This document shows, piece by piece, positions 37,013-45,581 of a DNA stretch of 64,000 nt (position 1 is the first letter of the stretch; every line of letters starts with the position of its first letter). The stretch covers positions 124,001 through 188,000 of the forward strand of contig NZ_JAHBZJ010000003.1 in assembly GCF_019635455.1 (NCBI RefSeq), given 5' to 3'. Source of the stretch: Sphingomonas sp. (GTDB lineage: Bacteria > Pseudomonadota > Alphaproteobacteria > Sphingomonadales > Sphingomonadaceae). Under the pieces are notes generated by a model, which saw only the letters and a list, made by a program, of their open reading frames with translations, was not told the origin of the DNA and made no database searches. The position numbers and the translations under genes were made by a program.

Positions 37013-38185
37013 ATGACCACCGCCGCCCTGATCGTCGCGGCCGGCAAGGGCGTGCGCGCCGGCACCGACATTCCCAAACAGTTCGTCGCCCTGTGCGGTC
37101 GGCCGCTGGTGGCGCACAGCCATGCCGCGTTCGCCGCGCATCCCGGCATCGACCAGATCCTGTTCGTCATCGCCGATGGGCAGGCCGACGCGCTCCACAA
37201 CGCGCTTCAAGATCCCAATGCCGATCCGGCCAGATCGGTCAGCCGGATCGATCATGTCACCGGCGGTGCGGAACGCCGCGAGTCGGTCCGCGCGGGGCTG
37301 GAGGTGTTGGCGGACCGGGGCGTGACCCGCGTCCTGATTCACGATGCGGCCCGCCCCTTTCTCCCGCCGGCGGTCATCGATGCGCTGCTCACCGCGCTCG
37401 ATCGCGCGCCCGGGGCCGTTCCGGCCCTGCCGGTCGCCGATACGCTCGCCCGGGGCGACCATCGGTTGGGCGAGAATGTCCCGCGCGGGGGCCTCCACCG
37501 CATCCAGACGCCACAGGCGTTTCATCTCGACGCCATCCTCGCCGCCCATCGCGCCTGGCCTGCGGAGGAAGAGGCGACCGACGACGCCCAGATGCTCCGC
37601 CGTGCGGGCCATGACGTCATCCTGGTTCCCGGAGACCCGATGCTCGACAAGATCACCCACCCCGCCGACTTCGCCGCGGCACAGGCGCGCCACCGCGCCG
37701 CCCTCGTCTCGCGCAGCGCGATGGGGTTCGACGTTCACCGGTTCGACGCCGGTGCGCAGCTGTGGCTCGGCGGGGTACGGATTCCCCATGATCGGGGCCT
37801 GTCGGGCCATAGCGACGCCGATGTCGCGCTTCATGCCATCACCGACGCGTTGCTCGGCGCGGTCGGCGCCGGGGATATCGGCATGCATTTCCCACCCGGC
37901 GACCCCAAATGGCGCGGCGCGGCCTCGGCCCAATTCCTCGAACATGCCGCTCACCTTGTCGATGCAGCGGGCGGCGTCATCGATTTCATCGACCTGACGC
38001 TGATCTGCGAAGCGCCCAAGATCGGTCCCCATCGCGACGCGATCCGCGCCAGCATCGCCGCGTTGCTGAACCTTAAGGTTCAACAGGTTAGTGTAAAGGC
38101 GACCACCACCGAACGACTGGGCTTCACCGGTCGCGGCGAAGGGATGGCGGCCCAGGCCATCGCGACGGTGCGCGTCCCGGAGTAA
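37013..38185 (+). CDS. ispDF: Bifunctional IspD/IspF (MEP pathway)
   Basis: 390 aa. Residues 1-230 are Isp[33 protein letters not shown], then ATDDAQML. Residues from about 235 are IspF: GFDVHRF (zinc Asp/His), [28 protein letters not shown] and [14 protein letters not shown]. The enzyme performs two non-consecutive steps of isoprenoid precursor synthesis (CDP-ME formation and MEcPP cyclisation). This fusion is common in alphaproteobacteria. A secreted unknown follows 3 nt later. Confidence 0.96.
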   Translation: MTTAALIVAAGKGVRAGTDIPKQFVALCGRPLVAHSHAAFAAHPGIDQILFVIADGQADALHNALQDPNADPARSVSRIDHVTGGAERRESVRAGLEVLADRGVTRVLIHDAARPFLPPAVIDALLTALDRAPGAVPALPVADTLARGDHRLGENVPRGGLHRIQTPQAFHLDAILAAHRAWPAEEEATDDAQMLRRAGHDVILVPGDPMLDKITHPADFAAAQARHRAALVSRSAMGFDVHRFDAGAQLWLGGVRIPHDRGLSGHSDADVALHAITDALLGAVGAGDIGMHFPPGDPKWRGAASAQFLEHAAHLVDAAGGVIDFIDLTLICEAPKIGPHRDAIRASIAALLNLKVQQVSVKATTTERLGFTGRGEGMAAQAIATVRVPE

Positions 38186-38188
38186 GGC

Positions 38189-38707
38189 ATGCGTTTTCGA
38201 TCGATCCCCTTTCTGTTCGCGGCCCCGGCGCTGCTTTCGGCGCCCGCCGCGGCACAGCCGGCCTGTATCACCGGGCCGGAGGCGGAGTCGCTGTTCCAGG
38301 TCATGCTTCCAGACACGATCCGCGAAATGGGGCGGGTGTGCGCCGGCCTGCCGCCGCAATCCTTTCTTCGCCGGCCCGATCCCGGTTTCCTCGCCCGGAT
38401 CGACGCCGGCGTTGCGCCTGCGCTTCCCGGCGCCCGCGCGGGCATCCGCAAGCTGTTGGGTCCCGGCGGAGAGGCGATCGCCGAATCGCAGTTCGCGGTC
38501 GGCGCGGTCCGCGCGATCTTTGCACCGGCCATCGCCCAGCGGATCCGGCCCGCCGACTGCCCCGGCATCGACCGGGCCGTCGCGAATCTCGCCCCGCTTC
38601 CCCCGCGCAACCTGGCGGCGGTGTTCGTCGCATTGGCGCAGATCGCCCAGACGGACGAAAAACGCGGGCCAAGACTTCCGCTTTGCCCTATGGCGCCGGC
38701 ACGATGA
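38189..38707 (+). CDS. Secreted protein of unknown function
   Basis: 172 aa with a signal peptide ([23 protein letters not shown] then PAC). The mature part contains four Cys (PACITG, VCAGLPP, DCPGID, LCPMAP), consistent with two periplasmic disulfides, and is mainly helical by appearance. It sits 3 nt after ispDF and overlaps cinA by 4 nt, so it is cotranslated with both. No family is recognised. Confidence 0.82.
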   Translation: MRFRSIPFLFAAPALLSAPAAAQPACITGPEAESLFQVMLPDTIREMGRVCAGLPPQSFLRRPDPGFLARIDAGVAPALPGARAGIRKLLGPGGEAIAESQFAVGAVRAIFAPAIAQRIRPADCPGIDRAVANLAPLPPRNLAAVFVALAQIAQTDEKRGPRLPLCPMAPAR

Positions 38708-39240
38708 CCGATACGATTCTACCCCAGACCCTTGTCGACCTTGCCCGTAAGGTGGTCGAAACCAACCGTGCCGCCGGTCGCACCGTGGCGGTCGCCGAAA
38801 GCTGCACCGGCGGACTCGTCGCCGCCGCGCTCACCGAAATTCCCGGCTCGTCCGAAGTGCTGATCGTCGGCTTCGTCACCTATTCCAACGACGCCAAGAT
38901 GTCGGAGCTGAAGGTCAGCGGCGACGTGCTCGAAACCTTTGGCGCCGTGTCGGTCGCGACCGCGTGGAGCATGGCGCAGGGCGCGCTTGAGGAAAGCGGG
39001 GCGGATGTCGCGGTGGCGGTCACCGGCATCGCCGGGCCGGACGGCGGCACCGACAAAAAGCCGGTCGGCCATGTCGTCTTCGCCCGGGCGGAGCGCGATG
39101 CCGATCCCGACATCGTCGTCGCGGACACGCGTGAATTCGGCGATCTGGGCCGGGGCGGCGTGCGGCTTCAGGCCGCGTTGTGCGCGCTCGAACTGCTGGT
39201 CCCGGGCAAGCCGCCGTCGCCCGACGCCGAATCGCTGTAG
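38704..39240 (+). CDS. CinA-family nicotinamide-nucleotide amidohydrolase
   Basis: 178 aa, the stand-alone PncC/CinA C-terminal domain without the N-terminal MocF part. Motifs: [52 protein letters not shown]. The family deamidates NMN to NaMN in pyridine nucleotide salvage. It starts at the ATGA overlap with the preceding gene. Its last 73 nt are antisense to the end of the RatA-like gene. Confidence 0.93.
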   Translation: MTDTILPQTLVDLARKVVETNRAAGRTVAVAESCTGGLVAAALTEIPGSSEVLIVGFVTYSNDAKMSELKVSGDVLETFGAVSVATAWSMAQGALEESGADVAVAVTGIAGPDGGTDKKPVGHVVFARAERDADPDIVVADTREFGDLGRGGVRLQAALCALELLVPGKPPSPDAESL

Positions 39241-39662
39241 AGCTTTGCCGCGCGCTCCTCGAACGCGTTGATCATCATCCGCAAGGCGCGGTCGAACACC
39301 TGTCCCGCCAGCATTTCGAACACGCGGCTCTTGAACGCGAAATCGACGCAGAAATCGATCAGCACGCCCCCGTCCCCGTCGGGCCGGAACTTCCAGTCAT
39401 TGTGCAGATATTTGAGCGGGCCATCGACATAATCGACCCGGATATGGGCCGGCCGCTGCTTCTCGACCCGACTGGTGAACGTCTCGCGTAGGCCCTTGAA
39501 TCCGACGATCAGGTCCGCGACCATCTCCGTCTCGCCGTCGGACCGCACCCGCACCGCGCTGACCCAGGGCAGAAATTCGCCATAGCGGGCGACGTCAGCG
39601 ACCAGATCGAACATCTGCTCCGGCGTGTAGGGCAGCCGGCGCGTTTCGCTGTGCCTGGGCAT
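39168..39662 (-). CDS. RatA/COQ10-type START-domain protein
   Basis: 164 aa. The signature is TRRLPYTPEQMFDLVADVARYGEFLPWVSAVRV near the N-terminus, plus a C-terminal long helix (FDRALRMMINAFEERA). In the COQ10 family it binds ubiquinone for respiratory delivery; the enterobacterial RatA homologue has been reported to bind 50S ribosomal subunits. It overlaps lipA by 1 nt (TGATG) and ends 73 nt inside convergent cinA; the tail ([11 protein letters not shown]...) is low-complexity and may reflect that overlap. Confidence 0.9.
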   Translation of the reverse strand: MPRHSETRRLPYTPEQMFDLVADVARYGEFLPWVSAVRVRSDGETEMVADLIVGFKGLRETFTSRVEKQRPAHIRVDYVDGPLKYLHNDWKFRPDGDGGVLIDFCVDFAFKSRVFEMLAGQVFDRALRMMINAFEERAAKLYSDSASGDGGLPGTSSSSAHNAA

Positions 39663-40600
39663 CAGGCCCCCGCCGCGACCTTTGCCAGCCGGGCGTCGCG
39701 CGCCGCCTTCATCCGCGCGAAATCGTCGCCGGCGTGATAGCTCGACCGCGTCAGCGGTGAGGACGCGACCAGCAGGAATCCCTTGGCCCGGGCAATCGCG
39801 GCATAGGCGTCGAACGCCTGGGGCGTCACGAAATCCTGTACCTTCGCATGGCGGGGAGTCGGTTGCAGATACTGGCCCATCGTCATGAAATCGATGTCGG
39901 CGCTGCGCATGTCGTCCATCACCTGATGGACCTCCAGCCGCTCCTCGCCCAGGCCGAGCATGATGCCGGATTTGGTGAAGATCGACGGGTCGAGCTTCTT
40001 GACCTGCTCCAGCAGGCGCAAGGAGGCGTAATAACGGGCGCCGGGCCGGATCGTCGGATAGAGACGCGGCACCGTTTCGAGATTGTGGTTATACACGTCG
40101 GGCCGCGCGGCGACGATCATCTCTACCGCCGCCTCGTGCTTGTTGCGGAAATCGGGGGTCAGGATCTCGATCGTGGTGGTCGGGCTCGCCTTGCGCACCG
40201 CCTCGATCACCTTGACGAACTGCTTCGCGCCGCCATCGGGCAGGTCGTCGCGATCGACCGACGTCACGACGATATGCTCAAGCCCCATCTGCACGGCGGC
40301 ATCGGCCACGTTCTGCGGCTCCATCGGATCCACCATGCGCGGCATGCCGGTCTTCACGTTGCAGAATGCGCAGGCGCGCGTGCAGGTATCGCCCAGGATC
40401 ATCACCGTCGCGTGCTTTTTCGACCAGCACTCGCCGATATTCGGACAGGCCGCCTCCTCGCACACCGTCGTCAGGCTTTTCGACCGCATCAGCGCACGAG
40501 TTGCGGCAAAGCCGGCGGACGTCGGCGCCTTTACCCGGATCCAGTCGGGCTTGCGCTGGCGCTCGGGCCTGGGCGCTGCGGTCGGGGACATGTCATTCAT
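39662..40600 (-). CDS. lipA: Lipoyl synthase
   Basis: 312 aa, radical SAM enzyme. The auxiliary-cluster motif [12 protein letters not shown] and the radical SAM motif CTRACAFC are both present; a late [14 protein letters not shown] carries the RSSY serine ligand. It inserts two sulfurs into octanoyl groups of 2-oxo acid dehydrogenases. It is coupled to the RatA-like gene downstream. It is divergent from the carbonic anhydrase gene with a 65-nt gap. Confidence 0.97.
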   Translation of the reverse strand: MNDMSPTAAPRPERQRKPDWIRVKAPTSAGFAATRALMRSKSLTTVCEEAACPNIGECWSKKHATVMILGDTCTRACAFCNVKTGMPRMVDPMEPQNVADAAVQMGLEHIVVTSVDRDDLPDGGAKQFVKVIEAVRKASPTTTIEILTPDFRNKHEAAVEMIVAARPDVYNHNLETVPRLYPTIRPGARYYASLRLLEQVKKLDPSIFTKSGIMLGLGEERLEVHQVMDDMRSADIDFMTMGQYLQPTPRHAKVQDFVTPQAFDAYAAIARAKGFLLVASSPLTRSSYHAGDDFARMKAARDARLAKVAAGA

Positions 40601-40665
40601 GCCGCGCAGATAGCGATCCAGCCCCCGGCTTGCCAGCCCTTTGCGCGTGCGCCAATGGTTCGCGC

Positions 40666-41295
40666 ATGACTCACTTTGCAGACCTTGTTGACGGCTATCG
40701 CCGTTTCCGCACTGCCGACTATCGGCGCCAGCACGAACGCTGGGCGCAACTGGCCGAGGGGCAGGCGCCGAAGGTCATGGTGATCGCCTGTTCGGACAGC
40801 CGGGTCGAGCCTTCGCAGATTTTCGACACGCTGCCCGGAGAGATTTTCGTCGTGCGCAACGTCGCCAATCTGGTCCCGCCGTTCGAAAATGACGGCGGCC
40901 GCCACGGCGTTTCCGCGGCGTTGGAATTCGCGGTCACCAAGCTGGAGGTCGAAGAGGTCGTGGTGCTGGGTCACGGCATGTGTGGCGGCGCCCATGCCGC
41001 GCTGACCGAAATGTTTCAGGACAGCCCCCCGGGCGATGGCGGATTCGTCCATGCCTGGGTCAGCCTGCTCGACGAATCGCGCGAACGGGTAAAGGCGCGG
41101 TTCGGCGACACGCCCGAGGCGGCGCGCGAAATGGAGCTGGAGACCGTCCGCACCTCGATCCGCAATCTGCACAGCTTTCCGTTCGTTCCCGAACGCGAGG
41201 CGGCGGGCAAGCTCAAGATTCATGGCGCCTATTTCGCGATCAGCGACGGCATCCTGTATCTGATGGACGCGGACGGCGCATTTCATCCCGCCTGA
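40666..41295 (+). CDS. Beta-class carbonic anhydrase
   Basis: 209 aa. Zinc ligands Cys42 (ACSDSR, with Asp44-Arg46), His103 and Cys106 (GHGMCGG) are all present. It interconverts CO2 and bicarbonate in the cytoplasm, supplying carboxylases. The start at 40666 gives the normal N-terminus; longer in-frame starts would lie within divergent lipA. A 6-bp hairpin follows the stop. Confidence 0.95.
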   Translation: MTHFADLVDGYRRFRTADYRRQHERWAQLAEGQAPKVMVIACSDSRVEPSQIFDTLPGEIFVVRNVANLVPPFENDGGRHGVSAALEFAVTKLEVEEVVVLGHGMCGGAHAALTEMFQDSPPGDGGFVHAWVSLLDESRERVKARFGDTPEAAREMELETVRTSIRNLHSFPFVPEREAAGKLKIHGAYFAISDGILYLMDADGAFHPA

Positions 41296-41311
41296 CCGCC
41301 GCGTCCGGCGG
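41296..41311 (+). terminator. Short GC hairpin after carbonic anhydrase
   Basis: CCGCCG (41296-41301), loop CGTC, CGGCGG (41306-41311) follows the stop codon directly. There is no T-run, so termination is only suggested. Confidence 0.4.
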
Positions 41312-41364
41312 GGTTGCGCGACTCCCGGCCCCTTCGCTCATTGATCGGGCGAAGGAGAGTCAGA

Positions 41365-41577
41365 ATGACCGACCGTACCGAAACCGCCCGCAATCATGAT
41401 GGCGGCGACCTGATCGCTTCCCCCCTCGACACGCCGGGACGGCAGGGCCGCAATGGCGGCAATCTGGCGCGCGATGTCGGCACCGACGCCGCGACGGAAC
41501 GCGTCCGCGATCCCGAGGCGTGCGAAGGCGTCGACAGGCGGGACGAAATCAATCACGGCGAATGCAAACCCGGCTAA
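41365..41577 (+). CDS. 70-aa hydrophilic protein
   Basis: The ATG at 41365 has a strong ribosome site (GAAGGAGAG, 41351-41359). The product is rich in Asp, Arg, Gly and Asn, has one pair of Cys (ACEGV, GECKPG), no hydrophobic core and no signal peptide; it is probably disordered. It ends 4 nt into convergent ppk2. It may be one of the small stress-associated proteins common in sphingomonads, but I recognise no family. Confidence 0.7.
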   Translation: MTDRTETARNHDGGDLIASPLDTPGRQGRNGGNLARDVGTDAATERVRDPEACEGVDRRDEINHGECKPG

Positions 41578-42350
41578 TCCGCGCGTAGCGCCGCCCGCGC
41601 CATCTTTTCGAAATCGGGGTCGAGCGAGGGCGGTTCCATCGAAACCCCTGCCTCAAGCCGGTCGGCGATCGCCGTCAGAGCGGCAATCCGCCCGGCCTTG
41701 CGGTTATTGCCGTCGATGACCGTCCACGGCGCGAGTTCGGTGCTGGTCCGATCGAACATGTCGGCCATCGCGGACAGGTAATCGGCGCGCCGGGCGCGGT
41801 TGCGATAATCGTCGGCGCCCGTTTTCCACCGCTTCCAGGGGTCGTCGAGCCGCTCGGCCAGCTCCTCGTCCTGCTTTTCCTGGGTGATATGGACGAACAT
41901 CTTCACGATCGTCGCGCCCGCCTCGATCTGCTGCGCTTCGAACGCGTTGATCTCATCATAGCCCTGCCGCCACGCGGCCTCGCTGGCATAGCCCTCGACC
42001 CGCTCGACCAGCACGCGGCCATACCAGCTGCGATCGAAAATCGTGATGTGGCCGTTGGCTGGCAGGCGGGTCCAGAAACGCCACAGGAAATGATGCGCGA
42101 GCTCCGCCTCGCTCGGCGCGGAAATCGGCATGACTTCGAAAAAGCGCGGATCCCAATTGGCGGTCAGCCGCTTGATGACGCCACCTTTCCCGGCCGCGTC
42201 CCACCCCTCCATCACCACGATCGCGGGTTTCTTGTGGACGATATGCGCGACCTGGATCTTCTCCAGCCGGCCCTGCACACTCGCCAATTGCGCGTCATAG
42301 TCGCCATCCAGCTTCGCGCCGGTTTCATAGTCGCCAAGATCGATCTTCAT
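41574..42350 (-). CDS. ppk2: Polyphosphate kinase 2 family protein
   Basis: 258 aa, single-domain PPK2. Walker A GWDAAGKGG at residues 49-57, Walker B FDRSWYGRVLVERVEGY, a lid with QEKQDEELAERLDDPWKRWK, and PWTVIDGNNRKAGR near the end. Enzymes of this type transfer phosphate from polyphosphate to nucleotides; which nucleotide cannot be told from sequence alone. It is divergent from acylphosphatase with a 138-nt gap that holds alternative hairpins. Confidence 0.92.
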   Translation of the reverse strand: MKIDLGDYETGAKLDGDYDAQLASVQGRLEKIQVAHIVHKKPAIVVMEGWDAAGKGGVIKRLTANWDPRFFEVMPISAPSEAELAHHFLWRFWTRLPANGHITIFDRSWYGRVLVERVEGYASEAAWRQGYDEINAFEAQQIEAGATIVKMFVHITQEKQDEELAERLDDPWKRWKTGADDYRNRARRADYLSAMADMFDRTSTELAPWTVIDGNNRKAGRIAALTAIADRLEAGVSMEPPSLDPDFEKMARAALRAD

Positions 42351-42415
42351 CGCAAATCCCTAGCACGCTTCGAAACCACGCCGAAATGCCCCGCTTTCGC
42401 GGCTGCCCGGTCTTC

Positions 42416-42468
42416 GCGCACCCCGGTCCGGCGCGCTATCAACGCCGGGTGCGCGATGTAGGCGCACC
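42416..42468 (+). promoter_or_regulatory. Candidate alternative-hairpin leader of the acylphosphatase gene
   Basis: Three segments can pair in exclusive ways: A GCGCACCCCGG (42416-42426), B CCGGGTGCGC (42445-42454) and C GCGCACC (42462-42468). A:B makes an approximately 10-bp stem with one bulged C; B:C makes a 7-bp stem with a 7-nt loop, 20 nt before the start codon. This is the geometry of a switch or attenuator, but no aptamer family is recognised. Confidence 0.4.
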
Positions 42469-42488
42469 TGTATGCGGGGTATCGAAAC

Positions 42489-42764
42489 ATGGCGACTCAG
42501 CGTCTGCTGATCGAAGGGCGCGTTCAGCGCGTTGGCTACCGGGACTGGGCAGTGCGCACCGCGCACCAGCTGGGGGTGGTAGGATGGGTCCGCAATCTGG
42601 CGGACGGGCGGGTCGAGATGCTGGTCGATGGCGACGAGATGGCGCTCGACACCTTTGTCGATCGCTGTCGCGAAGGGCCATTGCTGGCGAATGTCGCGCG
42701 GATCGACGCCACCCCGGCCGATCGCGGCAACGTCAAGGGCTTTACCAAGCGCTTCACCGCCTGA
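42489..42764 (+). CDS. acyP: Acylphosphatase
   Basis: 91 aa, the standard size. Catalytic Arg18 is in GRVQRVGYRDW (most relatives have VQGVGFR or VQGVGYR) and Asn36 is in GWVRNLADGRVE. It hydrolyses acyl phosphates such as acetyl phosphate or carbamoyl phosphate. It is convergent with the DUF2794 gene, 3 nt apart, and preceded by a possible RNA switch. Confidence 0.94.
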   Translation: MATQRLLIEGRVQRVGYRDWAVRTAHQLGVVGWVRNLADGRVEMLVDGDEMALDTFVDRCREGPLLANVARIDATPADRGNVKGFTKRFTA

Positions 42765-42767
42765 ACA

Positions 42768-43112
42768 TCAATCCTCGACGAGTTTGAGCAGGCGGCGCTC
42801 GACCGGCGCCAGCACCGGCCCCAGTTCGTGTCCGCGCTTCAATACCGCGCCGGATTCCGCGACGAGCGACCACATCCCCTGCCGGTTACGCAGCGCGGGA
42901 CGCTTCTCGACACGGAATTCGGGGCGTTCGGCCGCGCGACGAAAGGCGGCGAACACCGCGGCGTCCCGGCCGAGATGGATGGCATAATCCTTCCAGTGGC
43001 CCGCCGCGACCATACGACCGTAGAGGTCGAGGATGCGCATCAGTTCGGCGCGTTCGAACCCGATCTGATGCGCACCGCCGCGCTGTGGGAGGGGCGTGAC
43101 GGTCGCGCTCAC
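42768..43112 (-). CDS. DUF2794 family protein
   Basis: 114 aa. It matches the alphaproteobacterial DUF2794 pattern: [50 protein letters not shown], and [14 protein letters not shown]. It is soluble with no signal peptide. The function is unknown. It overlaps the end of cysE by 4 nt, suggesting co-expression with serine acetyltransferase. Confidence 0.9.
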   Translation of the reverse strand: MSATVTPLPQRGGAHQIGFERAELMRILDLYGRMVAAGHWKDYAIHLGRDAAVFAAFRRAAERPEFRVEKRPALRNRQGMWSLVAESGAVLKRGHELGPVLAPVERRLLKLVED

Positions 43113-43807
43113 GCCCGGTCGCGCCGCGCCTCTTCGGCGTGTCGCGCGTCGCGCTCGGCAAGCAGTTCCTCGACGCGCTTGCGCATCGATTCAAGCTCGC
43201 AGCGCATGATCTCCAGCTTTTGCGTCGCCGGATCGTAAATCTCGCTGCACGGTGTGCCATAGGGGACGAAATCGCGCTGCCACTTGTCCGCCTCGACCAG
43301 CGTCGCCTTGGCGGGGATGCCGACCATCACCGCGCCGTCCGGCACATCCTTCGTCACAACGGCATTGGCGCCGACCCGCGCGCGCGACCCGACCGTGATC
43401 GGACCCAGCACCTGCGCGCCCGACCCGATGATCACCCCGTCCGACAGCGTCGGGTGCCGCTTGCCGCCGACGCCATTGTCCGGGCTGGTGCCGCCCAGGG
43501 TCACGCACTGATAGATGGTGACGTCATCGCCGATCTCTGCCGTCTCGCCGATCACCACAAATCCGTGGTCGATAAAGAAATTGCGGCCGATCCTTGCCCC
43601 CGGATGGATATCGATCGCGGTCATCCAGCGGGACAGGTGATTGACGACCCGCGCCAGGAAAAACAGCCGCGCCCCGAACAGCCAATGCGCGATCCGGTGC
43701 CAGAACAGCGCCCACACGCCGGGATAGAGCAGGATTTCCGCGCGGCTGCGGGGTGCAGGATCGCGCGCCTGAATAGATTTGAGGTAGGATCCCAGACGTC
43801 CAAACAT
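43109..43807 (-). CDS. cysE: Serine O-acetyltransferase
   Basis: 232 aa. Left-handed beta-helix hexapeptide repeats ([55 protein letters not shown]) with the SAT signature [16 protein letters not shown]. The length and N-terminus fit the shorter EpsC/CysE form. It makes O-acetylserine, the acceptor for sulfide in cysteine synthesis. It is divergent from a TauE/SafE sulfur-type permease. Confidence 0.94.
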   Translation of the reverse strand: MFGRLGSYLKSIQARDPAPRSRAEILLYPGVWALFWHRIAHWLFGARLFFLARVVNHLSRWMTAIDIHPGARIGRNFFIDHGFVVIGETAEIGDDVTIYQCVTLGGTSPDNGVGGKRHPTLSDGVIIGSGAQVLGPITVGSRARVGANAVVTKDVPDGAVMVGIPAKATLVEADKWQRDFVPYGTPCSEIYDPATQKLEIMRCELESMRKRVEELLAERDARHAEEARRDRA

Positions 43808-43962
43808 GGGCGGCCCCTTCTTTGAACGGCGTATCTAGGCGCGCGCGCCGGGAATTTCCAGCGCACCCCCGCAATCGCTTCGCGCGTCTAAACACGATGT
43901 ATCTTGTGGGAATTCGACAAGCCCGCCACACCGGCCCCATTATCGCCAATGCAGAGGCAGGA

Positions 43963-44724
43963 ATGTTCGCAGGATTTGATCTGACCGCGCTGCTGCCCTT
44001 CGTGGCCGTCGGATTCGCCGCCCAGATGGTAGACGGCGCGCTCGGCATGGCGTTCGGCGTCATCAATTCGACGCTGCTGGTCAGCGTGATGGGCGTCGCG
44101 CCGGCCCAGGCTTCGGCGATGGTCCACACGGTCGAGACCTTTACCACCGCGGCCTCGGGCGCAAGCCATGTGTGGCACCGGAACGTCAACTGGAAGCTGT
44201 TCGGGCGGCTCGTGGTTCCCGGCGTGATTGGCGGCGTGCTCGGCGCGACCGTGCTCAGCCGGATCGACGCCTCGCAGGCAAAGCCGTTCGTCATGGCCTA
44301 TCTCGCCTGTATCGGCCTGTACCTCCTGTTCCGCGCGTGGCGCGGCAAGGTGGAGCCGCGTGAGCCGAAGGTGATCGAACCGCTCGGCCTGGTCGGCGGG
44401 TTCCTCGACGCGGCGGGCGGTGGCGGATGGGGTCCGGTCGTCACCAGCAACCTGCTGGTGCAGGGCGCATCGCCCCGCACGACGATCGGAACGGTGAACA
44501 CCAGCGAGTTCTTCCTCACCGCCAGCGTATCGGCGACGTTCATCGCGACGCTGGGGTGGGAGATGTTCACGCTCCAGACCCTGGGCATCCTGATCGGCGG
44601 GCTGATCGCCGCGCCGTTCGGCGGCCTTCTGGCCAAGCGGGTCCCGACCCGCACCCTGATGGCGATGGTCGGCGTGCTGCTGACGCTTACCAGCGCGTGG
44701 ACGATCTATCGCGCGCTAAGCTGA
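43963..44724 (+). CDS. TauE/SafE family permease
   Basis: 253 aa from 43963 (ribosome site GAGGCAGG). About eight hydrophobic segments; the family repeat (AAQMVDGALGMAFGVINSTLL and GGFLDAAGGGGWGPVVTSNLL) is present. Members export or import sulfite, sulfoacetate or related anions. The head-to-head position with cysE suggests a role in sulfur metabolism. Longer in-frame starts at 43822 or 43897 lack supporting sites. The 155-nt gap to cysE contains GGGAATTTCC, a near-palindrome. Confidence 0.86.
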   Translation: MFAGFDLTALLPFVAVGFAAQMVDGALGMAFGVINSTLLVSVMGVAPAQASAMVHTVETFTTAASGASHVWHRNVNWKLFGRLVVPGVIGGVLGATVLSRIDASQAKPFVMAYLACIGLYLLFRAWRGKVEPREPKVIEPLGLVGGFLDAAGGGGWGPVVTSNLLVQGASPRTTIGTVNTSEFFLTASVSATFIATLGWEMFTLQTLGILIGGLIAAPFGGLLAKRVPTRTLMAMVGVLLTLTSAWTIYRALS

Positions 44725-44911
44725 CCGTCGCGCCATCGCTGCATCGCGCCAACGCCCCAGTTGCATCGCAACAGGCGCAGGCAAATCCCCCGATCGCGCC
44801 CGTACTGATCGATTGATCCGATCACATCGACCATCGATTCGAATTTCACATTGCGGTGCGGCATAGCTATTTGCTGCACGGCAACAACAACCCGTCAGAG
44901 GAAAACAGATC

Positions 44912-45475
44912 ATGGCCCTTATCGGCAGCACCATCACCCCGTTCACCGCCACCGCCTTCAAACAGGGCAAGTTCGTCGATGTCACCGACGCCGACGTGAA
45001 GGGAAAGTGGGCGGTTTTCTTCTTCTACCCGGCCGATTTCACCTTCGTATGCCCGACTGAGCTCGAGGATCTTGCCGACATCTATCCGACGCTGCAAAAG
45101 ATGGGCGTCGAGGTCTATTCGGTCTCCACCGATACTCATTTCAGCCACAAGGCATGGCACGACACGTCGCCCGCGATCGGCAAGATCGACTATTACATGC
45201 TTGGCGACCAGAACCATGTCCTGTCGAAGAATTTCGACGTCCTGCGCGAAGGACAGGGCCTGGCCGATCGCGGCACCTTCGTCGTCGATCCCGACGGCGT
45301 GATCCAGCTGGTCGAGATCACCAGCGAAGGCGTCGGCCGCAACGCGACCGAACTGCTCCGCAAGATCAAGGCCGCGCAGTATATCGCCGCGCATCCGGGT
45401 GAAGTCTGCCCCGCCAAGTGGGAAGAGGGCGAAACCACGCTGGCGCCGTCGCTCGACCTCGTCGGCAAGATCTGA
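44912..45475 (+). CDS. ahpC: Peroxiredoxin AhpC
   Basis: 187 aa, typical 2-Cys peroxiredoxin. Peroxidatic Cys47 (FTFVCPTEL) and resolving Cys166 (GEVCPAKW) match E. coli Cys46/165. It reduces H2O2 and organic peroxides and is recharged by AhpF. An AGAGGAAAA site precedes the ATG. The 187-nt upstream gap contains clustered ATCGAT-type sequences (44806-44842) and ATAGCTAT (44864-44871), a plausible OxyR control region; oxyR lies 2.3 kb downstream. Confidence 0.97.
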   Translation: MALIGSTITPFTATAFKQGKFVDVTDADVKGKWAVFFFYPADFTFVCPTELEDLADIYPTLQKMGVEVYSVSTDTHFSHKAWHDTSPAIGKIDYYMLGDQNHVLSKNFDVLREGQGLADRGTFVVDPDGVIQLVEITSEGVGRNATELLRKIKAAQYIAAHPGEVCPAKWEEGETTLAPSLDLVGKI

Positions 45476-45478
45476 CCG

Positions 45479-45555
45479 GCGCCCGCCCCTCCCTCTTGCG
45501 GGCGCTGTCGCGGCCCGGGGCGGACGTCTTCCCCCGCCCCGGGCCGCTTCGTTTT
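45479..45555 (+). terminator. Tandem hairpins with T-run between ahpC and ahpF
   Basis: Hairpin 1: GCGCCCGC (45479-45486)/GCGGGCGC (45498-45505). Hairpin 2: a perfect 14-bp stem, 45510-45523 with 45534-45547 (GCGGCCCGG... / ...CCGGGCCGC), 10-nt loop, followed by TTCGTTTTT. The second is the best intrinsic terminator in this window, and it lies inside the ahpC-ahpF unit, so ahpF is probably expressed by partial read-through. Confidence 0.85.
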
Positions 45556-45581
45556 TCGCACCAATCCGACTGGAGTCCGCC

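Noticed and set aside
36845..38359. N-terminal extension of dusB running through ispDF (849-codon frame)
   Set aside because: The family N-terminus MLKPIQVG and the ispDF gene on the other strand show that dusB starts at 36832-36838.
44806..44871. Defined OxyR binding site ahead of ahpC
   Set aside because: ATCGAT-rich repeats and an ATAGCTAT are present, but the spacing does not fit the ATAG-N7-CTAT pattern, so I mention the region only as plausible.
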